DNA of 64,000 bases from Streptomyces erythrochromogenes (GCF_036170895.1 NZ_CP108036.1:992001-1056000), one strand, 5' to 3'. Counted from the first letter of the stretch, positions 26,097 to 35,293 are shown. Numbers and translations are program-made. The notes: generated from the letters alone by a model not told the origin.

Positions 26097-27248
26097 TTGC
26101 CCAGAGGGATGGAAGCGGTACGAAGGATCTGGTCGGCGGCCACAGAGCAAGCCGACTATCTGCGGCGCGCGGTGCGGGGAGCCGGGAGCGAGCGGGACCA
26201 GGTGCTACTGGTCGCCAAGACCGTGGTCGCGGCGATGGCGGCGTGGGTCCTCGCGCGGTACCTGCTTCCGCCTGCAGTTTCGACGTTCGCGCCGTTCACC
26301 GCGCTGGTGGCGCTTCAGGCGACCGTGTACCGGTCGGTCCGGGACTGCCTCCAGTACGTGGTGGCCATGGCGGCGGGAGCCACGCTCGCCGCCACCCTGG
26401 CGGCCGTGGCCGGTATCCACGGCTGGACGTTCGCCCTTCTCACCCTGATCGCGCTCTGCGTCGGCAAGATCCGGCGCTTCGGCCAGCAGGGCCTCCAGGT
26501 CGCCATCGTCGGCTTCTTCGCGTTCTCCTCCGGCCAGGGCCGGATCGACTACATCGGCCACCTGGTCGCTTCCGTGGGCATCGGGGCGCTCTGCGGCCTC
26601 GCCGCCCATCTCGTCCTCGCTCCCGCCCGGCACACCCACCACCGCCAGCAAGCCGTCACCGACCTCTACAGCACCATGTCCCGGCGCCTCGACGACCTCG
26701 CCGACACCCTCGAAGCAAGCGATCCCGACCGGGATCACCTGCGCCAGTGGCGCCGCGACTGGCGCAGCCTTTCCGCCGAGTGTGAGCGCATCCGCCACAC
26801 CATCGAAGCCGAGATCGAGAACGGCCGCATGAACCCGCGCCCATCCGTCGGCGGGTCCGGTGAAGCCCTCCCCCGTGCTCGGGAGGCAATCACCGTCGCC
26901 GAACGCAGCATGGACCACCTCCGTTCGATGTCCCGGACCCTGGACTACGCCCTCGACAGCGGGGAACTCGGGAATCTCCCCGCCGTTTTCCGGCCCGGCT
27001 TCAGCGCTGTCCTGCGCGCCGTGGCCACGGTGATGGAGGAGATGGGCCGGGTGTCCCCCACCGATCCGGACCTCCTCGACGCAAAGATCGACGAGGCGGC
27101 CGCAGAACTCGACCAGGTGCAACAGCAGGAACTGACCACTCGGAAAGCCTCTGCGGCCGTGCACGCGTTGCAGGGCACGCTCCTCACGGATGCCGGCCGC
27201 CTCTTGGCCGATCTCCGGTCGGGCCGGCAGAGCCTCGCCCGGACCTGA
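26097..27248 (+). CDS. FUSC family membrane protein (aromatic-acid-exporter-like)
   Basis: 383 residues. The N-terminal half has five or six membrane helices (LLVAKTVVAAMAAWVLARYL, FAPFTALVALQATVYRSV, YVVAMAAGATLAATLAAVAG, then LVASVGIGALCGLAAHLVLA), as in FUSC/ArAE proteins. The C-terminal half is cytoplasmic and helical, with coiled-coil-like segments around DLYSTMSRRLDDLADTLEAS. Members export aromatic or toxic organic acids; the substrate here is unknown. A TTG at 26097 with GGAGG nine bases upstream is the best start; ATG 26109 is too close to any ribosome binding site. Confidence 0.85.
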   Translation: MPRGMEAVRRIWSAATEQADYLRRAVRGAGSERDQVLLVAKTVVAAMAAWVLARYLLPPAVSTFAPFTALVALQATVYRSVRDCLQYVVAMAAGATLAATLAAVAGIHGWTFALLTLIALCVGKIRRFGQQGLQVAIVGFFAFSSGQGRIDYIGHLVASVGIGALCGLAAHLVLAPARHTHHRQQAVTDLYSTMSRRLDDLADTLEASDPDRDHLRQWRRDWRSLSAECERIRHTIEAEIENGRMNPRPSVGGSGEALPRAREAITVAERSMDHLRSMSRTLDYALDSGELGNLPAVFRPGFSAVLRAVATVMEEMGRVSPTDPDLLDAKIDEAAAELDQVQQQELTTRKASAAVHALQGTLLTDAGRLLADLRSGRQSLART

Positions 27249-27453
27249 GGTCCTTCGCTCTCCCATGGTCCCGGCGTGGTGTGAGGTGAGCGCGGGGCGG
27301 GGTAGGCGCGACACGAGAGGCGTCAGTCGCCGAGGCAGCCGGACGCCGCCCCGCGATCGAGTCGCCCGTAGGACTGACCGCGCCAACACCCCACAAAGGT
27401 GCCACCACCCGCCGTGAAGCGTCCGGTGAAGCGTGGCGTCGGCAAGGAACGAC

Positions 27454-28773
27454 ATGAAAGCGGCAGTGTACGAAGGACCGCGGACGGTGACGGTGAAGGA
27501 CGTCCCCGACGCGAAGATCGAGCACCCCGGCGACATCCTGGTGAAGATCACCACCACCAACATCTGCGGCTCCGACCTCCACATGTACGAGGGCCGGACC
27601 TCATTCGAGACGGGCCGGACCCTCGGCCACGAGAACCTCGGCCAGGTCGTTGAGGTGGGCGGTGCCGTCAGCAAGGTCAGGGTCGGCGACTGGGTGGTGC
27701 TGCCCTTCAACATCGCCTGCGGCTTCTGCAAGCAGTGCGAGCAGGGCCTCACGAACTACTGCCTCACGATGCAGCCCAAGCCGGACATGGCGGGCGCCGC
27801 GTACGGCTTCGCCGAGATGGGCCCGTACCAGGGCGGCCAAGCGGAACTTCTGCGCGTACCCTACGGCGACTTCAACGCCCTGCGCCTGGGTGAGGACGCC
27901 GCCGAGCGGCAGCTCGACTACGTGATGCTGGCCGACATCTTCCCCACCGGCTACCACGCCACGGAGATGGCCGGTGTCAAGCCCGGCGACCAGACGATCG
28001 TCTACGGCGCCGGTCCGGTCGGCCTCATGGCCGCCTACTCCGCGATCCTCAAGGGCGCGGGCCGCGTCTGGGTCGCCGACCACCAGCCCGACCGGCTCCG
28101 GATCGCCGAGGAGATCGGCGCCATCGCCATCAACACCGCCGAACAGGATCCGGCCGAGGTGGTCAAGGAAGCCACCCTCGGCCTGGGCGCGGACAACGGC
28201 TGCGAATGCGTCGGCTACCAGGCCCACGATCCGCAGGGGCACGAGGACGCCACGTTGACGATGAACGGGCTGATCGATTCGGTCCGGTTCACCGGCGGCA
28301 TCGGCGTGGTCGGCGTGTTCCTGCCCGAGGACCCGGGAGGCGCCGAGGCCCAGGGCGAGCTCGAGGCCCAGGGCAAAGTGCCGCTGGACTTCGGCATGCT
28401 CTGGTTCAAGGGCCAGCGGATCGGCACCGGCCAGGCACCCGTCAAGCGCTACAACCGGGCCCTGCGCGACCTGATCGCCGGCGGCAAGGCCGAGCCCGGC
28501 TTCCTCGTCTCCCACGAACTCAGCCTCGACGAGGCCTCATCGGCCTACGAACACTTCGACAACCGCGACGACGGCTGGACCAAGGTCGTCCTCCACCCCA
28601 ACGGCAGCAACGGCAGCAGCCACCGGGCGTCCGCCGGCAAGCGAGGCGGCCGCGCCACGGCTGGTTCCTCCGGGCACACCGTGGAAGAGCTGCGCCAGGA
28701 GGCCAAGGCTCGGGGCATCGAAGGCCGTTCGCACATGAACAAGCAACAGCTGGAGCGGGCCCTCAAGCATTGA
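27454..28773 (+). CDS. Glutathione-independent formaldehyde dehydrogenase-like zinc enzyme with C-terminal Rho-N/SAP-like domain
   Basis: 439 residues. The MDR/alcohol-dehydrogenase fold has catalytic zinc ligands in NICGSDLHMYEG and TLGHENLGQV, a structural-zinc-type cluster ACGFCKQCEQGLTNYC, and the nucleotide motif YGAGPVGLMAA. The long insertion and GQAPVKRYNRALRDL fit the glutathione-independent formaldehyde dehydrogenase branch. After about residue 385 comes a linker (NGSNGSSHRASAGKRGGRAT) and then HTVEELRQEAKARGIEGRSH with MNKQQLERALK, a Rho N-terminal or SAP-like helical module not normal for the enzyme. The ATG follows AAGGAA. It probably detoxifies aldehydes. Confidence 0.88.
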   Translation: MKAAVYEGPRTVTVKDVPDAKIEHPGDILVKITTTNICGSDLHMYEGRTSFETGRTLGHENLGQVVEVGGAVSKVRVGDWVVLPFNIACGFCKQCEQGLTNYCLTMQPKPDMAGAAYGFAEMGPYQGGQAELLRVPYGDFNALRLGEDAAERQLDYVMLADIFPTGYHATEMAGVKPGDQTIVYGAGPVGLMAAYSAILKGAGRVWVADHQPDRLRIAEEIGAIAINTAEQDPAEVVKEATLGLGADNGCECVGYQAHDPQGHEDATLTMNGLIDSVRFTGGIGVVGVFLPEDPGGAEAQGELEAQGKVPLDFGMLWFKGQRIGTGQAPVKRYNRALRDLIAGGKAEPGFLVSHELSLDEASSAYEHFDNRDDGWTKVVLHPNGSNGSSHRASAGKRGGRATAGSSGHTVEELRQEAKARGIEGRSHMNKQQLERALKH

Positions 28774-29073
28774 TCACCACAGGCTGGGTCGTACACGGGC
28801 CTGCGGATCCGTACTCGGGGCGTCGATGAGGGGCACGCTGCACCACTTCGCGATACTGGCCCCAGCTCGCACCACGTGACGCTCCTACGAGCCCCTGGTG
28901 ATGCCCGCCTGCTGCAAACGCGCGCCTACGCATCTGCGGTCATCGAGGAAACCACCCCGGTAGTGCGGTGTCTGCCTCGGGCTCGCTGCTCCGCGGCCGG
29001 GATCGGGGCGAGGATCCGCAAGGTCGCTCGTGTCATCGGCTCGCGCCCGGGTGTTCCTGGCAGCGTGGAAAGC
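28774..29073. other. Intergenic region
   Basis: 300 bases with no supportable gene. The only features are the flanks: the 3' end of the dehydrogenase gene and the leader of the broken isochorismatase gene. Confidence 0.4.
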
Positions 29074-29829
29074 ATGGCGAAGATCGCAGTTGTCATCATC
29101 GACATGCTGAACACGTAAGACCATCAGGATGCCGATGAACTGGTCCCCTCCGTCGAACAGGCTCTACCCGCCGTGGCCCGCCTGCTGGAGGAGGCGCGCC
29201 GACGCGGACTGCCGGTGATCTATGTCAACGACAACTTCGGGAAATGGCGTTCCCACCACGGGGAGATCCTCGAAGCCGCCCTGTCCGGCCCCCACGCCGA
29301 CCTGGTCGAACCCGTACGGCCGGACGAGGATTCCTACTTCATCGTCAAGGCACGCCACTCCGCCTTCTACGAAACACCCCTCGCCTACCTGCTGGGAACA
29401 CTGGGCGCCGGCCACCTCGTACTGTGCGGGCAGGTGACGGAACAGTGCGTGCTGTACTCCGCGCTCGACGCCCACATCAGGCACCTGTCCGTCACCATCG
29501 CCCACATCCACGCGGACCTGGCCGACGCCGCCCTGACCATGATGGAGATCAACATGGCGGCCCGCATCGTGCCCGCGGCAGAGGTCTTCAACCGAAGAAG
29601 CAGCGCCAGCACGCGCGAGCGGGAGCGTCTCGCCCCTCAACGGTCCGCGGCATTGAAACCTGCCCGGGTTGGACCAATGTTCGACGGATTCACACCCGCG
29701 CAGGTCGCCCCGCTCGCCCGCATTAACGATCCGATCGGACGCTCGGTCAGTGCTTGGCGCTCGGAACGGCCAGGGGTTCGCCGGGGGCCTTCTTCTTCGC
29801 CTCCTCCATCTGTTCGCCGAGTTCAGTGA
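29074..29829 (+). pseudogene. Isochorismatase-family cysteine hydrolase interrupted by a stop codon
   Basis: The protein begins MAKIAVVIIDMLNT, then an in-frame TAA (29116-29118) sits exactly where family members have Tyr (NTYDH). The frame continues unbroken: DHQDADELVPSVEQALPA, GLPVIYVNDNFGKW, the catalytic-type DSYFIVKARHSAFYETPL and GHLVLCGQVTEQCVLYSA with the nucleophile Cys. So a single base change (TAC/TAT to TAA) breaks an otherwise intact gene. The 3' end also runs about 70 codons past the normal terminus into the convergent hemerythrin gene. Confidence 0.82.
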
Positions 29830-30220
29830 GGCGGTTACGACCCATGGCCTTGCGGACATCGGGGAACCATTCCTTCTCCTCTTCCTCGACGTGGTGGCGG
29901 ACGTTCTCCATCAGCACGCTCATCTTGGCGTCGAACCGCTCGTCGGCTGCGTCCAGCTCCTTGAGCTCGGAGAGCATCCACAGCACAACGTGGTGCTCCT
30001 CGATGCTCTCCAGGACGTGGTCCTTCGTGTCGGGTGCCGCCTCACGGGCCGCCGGGTAGAAGATCTTCTCCTCGATCCAGGTGTGCGTGGTCAGCTCCTC
30101 GATCACCTGGTCGGCGATCTTCCGCTTCTCCGCGTGAGCGTCGTCGCCGGCCTTCTCGAACTGCTTGAACAACTTCTCGACCGTCTTGTGGTCTTCCTTG
30201 AGCAGAACGATTCCGTCCAC
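29747..30220 (-). CDS. Hemerythrin domain protein
   Basis: 157 residues, a four-helix bundle with the diiron ligand pattern: LLKEDHKTVEKLFKQF (first His), ELTTHTWIEEKIFYP (HxxxE), ESIEEHHVVLWML (His pair), ENVRHHVEEEEKEWFP (HxxxxE). Bacterial hemerythrins bind O2 or NO or sense redox state. The C-terminal tail is Lys/Pro-rich. The GTG at 30220 has GGAGG just upstream; an ATG at 30268 adds 16 unconserved residues. It begins the stress-gene cluster and overlaps the tail of the isochorismatase reading frame. Confidence 0.88.
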   Translation of the reverse strand: MDGIVLLKEDHKTVEKLFKQFEKAGDDAHAEKRKIADQVIEELTTHTWIEEKIFYPAAREAAPDTKDHVLESIEEHHVVLWMLSELKELDAADERFDAKMSVLMENVRHHVEEEEKEWFPDVRKAMGRNRLTELGEQMEEAKKKAPGEPLAVPSAKH

Positions 30221-30439
30221 CAACGCCTCCAGACTTCGCACTACAGGCGGCGCGGCCGGCCACCCCACGCCCGTTTACCCGGCCGACGCTTGTGGCGCTC
30301 GCCCAGAACGAGGGATTGGCCAGATTGGGCGACATGCCTGCGCCGTCTGTGGGTAACGAGCCAGGTTCTGGCAGGCGCACAGTCGGTATAAACCCGTTCG
30401 ACTGCTGGTATGTCCACGGATCGCGGGTAGGGGCCGCGC

Positions 30440-30673
30440 ATGACAGCTATCGAAACACTCGCGGCCGAAGGCCAGGCCTCACTCTTCCTCATCTTCGCCG
30501 GAGTAGTCCTCGTCATCCTCCTGATCGGCGCCTTCTGGTATGGCAGCCGCCGCAGGCGCCGCAGAGTTCCGCCGACCGAGCAGAACCCCGTTGCGCAACG
30601 CCGCGCGGACTCCTGGCAGACCCCGGAAGAGCACGCGCGCGATCAAAAGGACCAAGAGTATCCCCGACCCTGA
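30440..30673 (+). CDS. DUF6479-like small membrane protein
   Basis: 77 residues: one N-terminal membrane helix (ASLFLIFAGVVLVILLIGAF), a basic stop-transfer stretch (SRRRRRRV) and a charged tail with PTEQNPVAQRRADSWQTPEE. It matches the streptomycete DUF6479 pattern; function unknown. GGGTAG lies about ten bases before the ATG. Confidence 0.72.
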   Translation: MTAIETLAAEGQASLFLIFAGVVLVILLIGAFWYGSRRRRRRVPPTEQNPVAQRRADSWQTPEEHARDQKDQEYPRP

Positions 30674-30749
30674 TTGGACGGGCCGGGCCCACTGACGGAC
30701 GGTCCGGGCGGCGCCGGCATGATCGGGGAAGGCCGGCACCGCCGGTGGG

Positions 30750-31016
30750 TCAGCCAGGCCGGGCCCCAGTCACACGACGTAGGGCCACTGCGCCCGATCG
30801 CTCGACAGACGACTTGACCACGGCGAAGATCGCTCCTTGAATCGCAGCGGCGAGCAGGATCTGCGTCCACGTGCGGTCTTCGTCAGTGGCGTCCGGGGCA
30901 TCACCCTCACCTTCGATGATCTTCCAAGCCTGCTCGAACACAGCCCCCGCGACCATGCCGCTCGCCGCCCCGAGGAGGAGCCCGACGGGCTTGTAGGCAG
31001 CGCCGGAGGCCTTCAT
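30750..31016 (-). CDS. DUF4235 membrane protein
   Basis: 88 residues with the DUF4235 signature YKPVGLLLGAASGMVAGAVF, then a charged loop (GEGDAPDATDEDRTW) and a second helix LLAAAIQGAIFAVVKSSVER. Its ATG overlaps the stop of the upstream gene as ATGA, so the two are translationally coupled. The role is unknown; DUF4235 and DUF3618-type genes commonly sit together in actinobacteria. Confidence 0.85.
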   Translation of the reverse strand: MKASGAAYKPVGLLLGAASGMVAGAVFEQAWKIIEGEGDAPDATDEDRTWTQILLAAAIQGAIFAVVKSSVERSGAVALRRVTGARPG

Positions 31017-31327
31017 CGGCGACGTGCGCGGCTGCGACGCACCAGCACGAGGGTGATGATCGCAGCGCCGGCGACCAGGAGCGGGGTGCGGTTGCCTCGT
31101 GTGGCCCTCGCAGCTTGGTCGGCCCTCTCGAGCAGCGGGTCGGGGGTCATGTCCGCCGCGTACTGTCCGGCGCGGGTCGCGCCGTCCCACACCTGCGTGG
31201 CGGCCTGGGCGGTCTTGTCCAGGACCGAGTCGGGGGTGTCGTCCCGCACCAGCCGGGCGGCTTGTTCCGCCGTCTCGCGGACCTGGTCGGCGATGAGGGA
31301 AGCCTTTTCGACGGTTCGCTGCTTCAT
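31013..31327 (-). CDS. Membrane protein with amphipathic N-terminus (DUF3618-like partner)
   Basis: 104 residues: a long Ala/Gln/Thr-rich amphipathic helix (EKASLIADQVRETAEQAARL, DKTAQAATQVWDGATR) and one C-terminal membrane helix (PLLVAGAAIITLVLVRR) with a basic end. The architecture is like the C-terminal part of DUF3618 proteins, without the family's own N-terminal motif. AAGGAG precedes the ATG at 31327. It is coupled by a 4-bp overlap to the DUF4235 gene, suggesting a shared membrane function. Confidence 0.78.
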   Translation of the reverse strand: MKQRTVEKASLIADQVRETAEQAARLVRDDTPDSVLDKTAQAATQVWDGATRAGQYAADMTPDPLLERADQAARATRGNRTPLLVAGAAIITLVLVRRSRARRR

Positions 31328-31574
31328 GGCGGCGGTCTTCTCCTTGGTTCGGGCCTTGCTTGTCGGCCTTGGCTGAGCTCTTCGCGAGTGCGCTCGACCT
31401 TCTTGCGCCGCGCTTACCCCGTACGGCCCCAGCACCCGCCCCACGAGCAAGAGCTCTGCGTGGCCTTCGCAGCAGGACTGCAATGAAGAGACCACGGCTC
31501 CTCGGCGGGCCCGTCGTTCGGGTGCAGTCGGCGCCAGGCCGGGATGGCGGCGTGGCAGCGGGTAGGCGTCGTGT

Positions 31575-32156
31575 ATGGACTCACGCACCCTCGACACCTC
31601 GCCCGCTGCCGGGCCGACCGCGGCCCTCGACACTGCTTCGGCCTGCTGGCTGAAGACCCTGGACCGGCTCGAGCGGACCACGGCGGCCGATCCGGCCATC
31701 AGGGGGCTGCAGCGGGGAATCCGCTCCCTCCCTCTGGGCGGCATGCGCGATCTGCTGCGCGGGAGACCGCTGGGCCACCCCGTGCACCCCGTACTGGTGC
31801 AGGTGCCCATCGGATGCTGGCTGTCGGCCTCGGTACTCGACTTCGTGCCCGGGACACACCACGCGGCAACCACCCTGACCGCCGTCGGACTGGCCGGCGT
31901 CGCCCCGGCAGCAGTCGCCGGCTGGGCGGACTGGGCGGACCTGCCGCCCGAGCAGGCCCGGGTCGGCCTGGCCCACGCAGCCTCCAACGTCGCCGCGGTG
32001 GCCTGCTACACCGCGTCCCTGACCGCACGGCTCCGCGGCCGCTCGGCGAAGGGCCGACTGTGGGCCCTGGGCGGGATGGCTGCCGTAGCCGTCAGCGGTG
32101 CGCTGGGCGGGCACGTGGCCTACCGGCAGGCCGTAGGAGCGCACGCCGCAACGTGA
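31575..32156 (+). CDS. DUF2231 four-helix membrane protein
   Basis: 193 residues. After a polar N-terminus comes the DUF2231 signature GHPVHPVLVQVPIGCWLSAS, then AVGLAGVAPAAVAGWADWAD, NVAAVACYTASLTARL and GMAAVAVSGALGGHVAY: four membrane helices with His residues that could bind haem, as in cytochrome b561-like proteins. The ATG at 31575 is ten bases after GGGTAG; GGAT lies 14 bases further upstream, giving a SigB-like promoter almost abutting the start, so the transcript may be nearly leaderless. Confidence 0.82.
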   Translation: MDSRTLDTSPAAGPTAALDTASACWLKTLDRLERTTAADPAIRGLQRGIRSLPLGGMRDLLRGRPLGHPVHPVLVQVPIGCWLSASVLDFVPGTHHAATTLTAVGLAGVAPAAVAGWADWADLPPEQARVGLAHAASNVAAVACYTASLTARLRGRSAKGRLWALGGMAAVAVSGALGGHVAYRQAVGAHAAT

Positions 32157-32257
32157 GGGAGCCCCTGCGCGCCCGCTCCATCCCCCCCTGAGGAGCCCCG
32201 ATCGGAGCTGAGCGCAGGTAGGCCTCCCCACGAGCCTTCGCCGAGCCGCGTCTGCTT

Positions 32258-32698
32258 TCAGGAGGGGGGCGTTGCGGTGTGGTCAGGGTGGTGGGGGGTA
32301 CGGCGAATCGTTTTGAGGCGGGCTTCCAGAAGGTGGTCGCGCCCGCCGGCCACCTCGTCGACGATGTCGCGTTCCACCGCGGCAAAGGGCCGGTAGTAGG
32401 TGGCGTTGTAGGCCTCGATGATCTGGAACGTCCAGTGCCCCGGAATGACGTTGCGGCCGACGATCTCGGTCTCGACCAGGGCGGCCTGCTCCTCGTAGCC
32501 CGCCTCCCGCAAGAGCCGCGCCGCGTCGCCGAGCTCGAAGTCCGCCGTACCGGTCAGCTGATGGAACCCGTAGAGGTGGCCACGGGCCCGCTCCGTGGTT
32601 TCGAGGGCCTTCGAAAGCGCACCCAGAGCACGCACCGTCTTCTCGTCGACGCCGTCCGGAACTCGGTGTGCCGGATCCATCTCCTGCTTGCTGTCCAT
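32258..32698 (-). CDS. Conserved actinobacterial protein of unknown function
   Basis: 146 residues, mainly helical: RALGALSKALETTERARGHL, GFHQLTGTADFELGDAARLL, GRNVIPGHWTFQIIEAYNAT, AVERDIVDEVAGGRDHLLEA. I recall near-identical small proteins in other streptomycetes, with no assigned function. No membrane segment or cofactor motif is seen. The ATG at 32698 lacks a clear ribosome binding site, so the start is moderately certain. Confidence 0.75.
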   Translation of the reverse strand: MDSKQEMDPAHRVPDGVDEKTVRALGALSKALETTERARGHLYGFHQLTGTADFELGDAARLLREAGYEEQAALVETEIVGRNVIPGHWTFQIIEAYNATYYRPFAAVERDIVDEVAGGRDHLLEARLKTIRRTPHHPDHTATPPS

Positions 32699-32918
32699 GG
32701 GGATGTTCTGCCCCGAGGACGCCTCCCCGGTGGGGTAATTGGGCCAATCAGCGTAGGAAGGTCTCCCCGGATGCATCGGCTCCGAGGTGGCTCCGCCGAA
32801 GCGGGCTCGTGGAATGGAGGCAAGGTCTCCTGCCCAGCCGCCGGGATAAAAAACACATAAGAATCGAACGCATTTCCAGGATGCGGTCGGGCAGACGGTG
32901 CTTCGGAGGTTGATAACT

Positions 32919-33080
32919 ATGGTTCCCCTGCTTCTCGTTCTTCTGCTGGTCCTGATCCTCTTCGGCGCGGGTTTCGCGGTGAAGATTCTCTGGTGGGTCG
33001 CGATCGCAGTCCTGATCCTGTGGCTGATCGGGTTCGTTGCCCGCCCGAAGGGCAGTAGCGGCCGCTGGTATCGCTGGTAG
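32919..33080 (+). CDS. Small hydrophobic membrane protein
   Basis: 53 residues with two membrane helices (PLLLVLLLVLILFGAGFAV; WWVAIAVLILWLIGFV) and a basic, Gly/Trp-rich end. It belongs to the short hydrophobic stress-membrane proteins common in actinobacteria. An ideal CGGAGG lies nine bases before the ATG. It is followed by a strong hairpin terminator. Confidence 0.8.
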   Translation: MVPLLLVLLLVLILFGAGFAVKILWWVAIAVLILWLIGFVARPKGSSGRWYRW

Positions 33081-33108
33081 CCGTACGACAGCGCAGTTCT
33101 GACACTGC

Positions 33109-33156
33109 ATGGCGGTGGCCGGTCACCCCTTCTTCGGGGTGACCGGCCACCGCCAT
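33109..33156 (+). terminator. Perfect 21-bp hairpin terminator
   Basis: Arms 33109-33129 and 33136-33156 are exact reverse complements around loop TTCTTC, followed by GTCTTTGT. It is the intrinsic terminator of the small hydrophobic protein gene. Confidence 0.88.
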
Positions 33157-33437
33157 GTCTTTGTCGACGAGCCGTCACCGACACGGAACGAATAGCAGCG
33201 CATAGGGAGGGCAGCAGCCGGGACGGTCGCCGTGATGCAGCAGGGGACCTGCCCACCTCCAATGATCGACGGCCGCCCCGGTCTCGATTGTGATCCGGGT
33301 GCGTGAAGTCGAAGAGGCGAGGCAGACGAAGTCCAAGCGGAACGCAGCACATCCGCCGAGCACGACGTACGGAACAAGGAGGATCGGCGGAGACGCATGT
33401 CGCCGCCGTCCTCCATTGACCGAGGAGTTGTTTTCGC

Positions 33438-33806
33438 GTGACTGAACATGTGTGGAGTTACCAGCCGACCGCGGGCCACCTGGCCGGCACCGATCTGACC
33501 GGCTACAAGGTCGAAGCGACCGACGGCAGCATCGGCAAGGTCGACAAGCACTCCGACGAGGTCGGTGACGCCTACCTGGTGGTCGACACCGGTGTCTGGA
33601 TCTTCGGCAAGGAGGTCCTACTGCCGGCGAGCACCGTGGTCAGCATCGACCCGGAGGAGCGGAAGGTCTTCGTCGACCGAACCAGGGGCCAGATCAAGGA
33701 CGCCCCCGAGTTCCACCGCGACAAGCACCTCGGCGACGCGGGCTACCGGGAGGATCTGGGCACGTACTACGGCACCGGCGCCCCCTTCGGCGGCCGACCC
33801 GCCTGA
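33438..33806 (+). CDS. PRC-barrel domain protein
   Basis: 122 residues with a PRC-barrel: TDLTGYKVEATDGSIGKVDK at about 20-39, then AYLVVDTGVWIFGKEVLLPA and VFVDRTRGQIKDAPEF. The C-terminus is Gly/Tyr-rich. PRC-barrels are small beta-barrels involved in RNA or photosystem assembly and, in actinobacteria, stress proteins of unknown role. The GTG at 33438 follows GAGGAG with a rather long spacer. A 24-bp hairpin follows. Confidence 0.87.
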   Translation: MTEHVWSYQPTAGHLAGTDLTGYKVEATDGSIGKVDKHSDEVGDAYLVVDTGVWIFGKEVLLPASTVVSIDPEERKVFVDRTRGQIKDAPEFHRDKHLGDAGYREDLGTYYGTGAPFGGRPA

Positions 33807-33818
33807 TCCCGATCCCGC

Positions 33819-33871
33819 AGTACGACGCCGGTCCCGGCACCCAGCAAGGGTGCCGGGACCGGCGTCGTACT
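33819..33871. terminator. Perfect 24-bp hairpin between convergent genes
   Basis: Arms 33819-33842 and 33848-33871 pair without mismatch over the loop AGCAA. It lies between the PRC-barrel stop and the ATP-grasp stop, so it can terminate transcription from both sides. Confidence 0.88.
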
Positions 33872-33873
33872 GG

Positions 33874-35154
33874 TCAGCCACCTTCGAATTCGAGGACCTC
33901 AGCCAGCGCGGTTTCCTGCTCCTCCACGTCCCCGGCACTCCTGGCGATCACCGCGTACCGCCAGGAACGGCCATCGGGCGGCACGTCCGCGTACAGGACC
34001 ACGCCCTCGCCGCGATCCGGATCGAACGCGAGGCGGGAAGCGCGCAGCCGGGCCAGCGCCCAGTCGAAGCCCATGGGAGTCCGTGTCCAGCCCTTCGACA
34101 CCGCCCACGCCGGGTGTGCGGTGGCAGATCCCGCGGTCAGCCGGGTGACCATGGCGTGAGGGGTGGTGGTGGCCGTACGACGGATGTTGCTCTCACTCGC
34201 GTACGCGACACCCTCGGTGTCCACCAGCGCGTCGAGCCCGAACGGCCCGGCGTAGCCGTGGTCGGACAGGTGGCGTCCCAGGGCCGTCCCCCACTCCTCC
34301 AACTCGCCGGCCACGTGTGCACAGGACGGTGGCAGTGGAGAGGCATATCCCGTGAAGGAACCCTGAACCGTACGCATCGCACCGCTGAAGAGCGCGCGTG
34401 TTCCGGAGCCGGTCACCTCCAGCTGGATACTGACCGACTCGGCCACGTCAAGGCACTCCTCCACCACCCAAAGGCCCTCGGGCCCACCCACCGTATCGAG
34501 CAGCAGGGCCGCCCCGCCCCTCAGGTCGTCGCGGGACACGAAGCGCATCCCGTGCCCTCCGGCCGAACGGTCGGGCTTCACCACAACGCCTTCGTGGTCC
34601 CGCAGGATCTCACGCGCCACACCTTCGGCCTCCGGGCGTCGGCACATCCGCCCCTCGGGCAGCCGCATGCCCAGTTGCTCGGCCGTCTCGCGGAAGCCGG
34701 TCTTCGTGTTGAGCAGCATGGTCGTCTTCAGGGCGGCCTCTGCGGCCTCGACCGTGGGATACGGGTGGACGTCGATGCCGATGTCCCGGGCGAACGCGAT
34801 CGCCGACGCGTCCAACGCCGTCGGCAGCAGCGCCGCACCCCGGTCCCCGGCGAGAGCCCGGACCTGCTCGAGGAGGCCGGCCTCGCGCACCGCCCGCGCC
34901 AGCGGGACAGCTCCGGCCGGGGGTACCTCGATGACCGCGACCGATTCCGGGGGCACCCCGGTCAGGTCGTACACGTAACGCAGGAACTCCCGGCTCAGCG
35001 GCACGGGAGTGACGAACACGTCCCCCGGCCGAAGCAGCCACGCCTTCCGCGGCGCCTGCTGGGCCCACGTCGTGAGGATCTGCCCCTCGTCGAGATCCAC
35101 CGCCAAGTCCGAGAGGAAGTTCGCGAACACGACGATCGGGCCCGTCTCCGTCAC
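33874..35154 (-). CDS. ATP-grasp peptide ligase, PGM1-like
   Basis: 426 residues. The N-terminal pre-ATP-grasp region (about 1-130) reads PIVVFANFLSDLAVDLDEGQ and RKAWLLRPGDVFVTPVPLS. The ATP-grasp core (about 140-330) has GVVVKPDRSAGGHGMRF (ATP-binding Lys and Gly-rich loop), WVVEECLD and GPFGLDALVD with the Mg-binding motif SESNIRRT. A conserved C-terminal domain (about 340-426) follows. This order matches the ligase type known from PGM1, which joins amino acids to peptides in pheganomycin biosynthesis. No other biosynthetic genes adjoin it except a 71-residue protein upstream. Substrate unknown. Confidence 0.8.
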   Translation of the reverse strand: MTETGPIVVFANFLSDLAVDLDEGQILTTWAQQAPRKAWLLRPGDVFVTPVPLSREFLRYVYDLTGVPPESVAVIEVPPAGAVPLARAVREAGLLEQVRALAGDRGAALLPTALDASAIAFARDIGIDVHPYPTVEAAEAALKTTMLLNTKTGFRETAEQLGMRLPEGRMCRRPEAEGVAREILRDHEGVVVKPDRSAGGHGMRFVSRDDLRGGAALLLDTVGGPEGLWVVEECLDVAESVSIQLEVTGSGTRALFSGAMRTVQGSFTGYASPLPPSCAHVAGELEEWGTALGRHLSDHGYAGPFGLDALVDTEGVAYASESNIRRTATTTPHAMVTRLTAGSATAHPAWAVSKGWTRTPMGFDWALARLRASRLAFDPDRGEGVVLYADVPPDGRSWRYAVIARSAGDVEEQETALAEVLEFEGG

Positions 35155-35293
35155 AGCTCTGCTCCTCTGGTCGCCACACGGCCTTCCACGGTCAGCCTGC
35201 GATCCCCCGCTCAGCCCATTCGGGCGAGGCCGGGCCCAGGACGGGGAGCCGCATCCCCCGGCACGTCACGTCCGAGCAGACTAGGGAGGCAGG

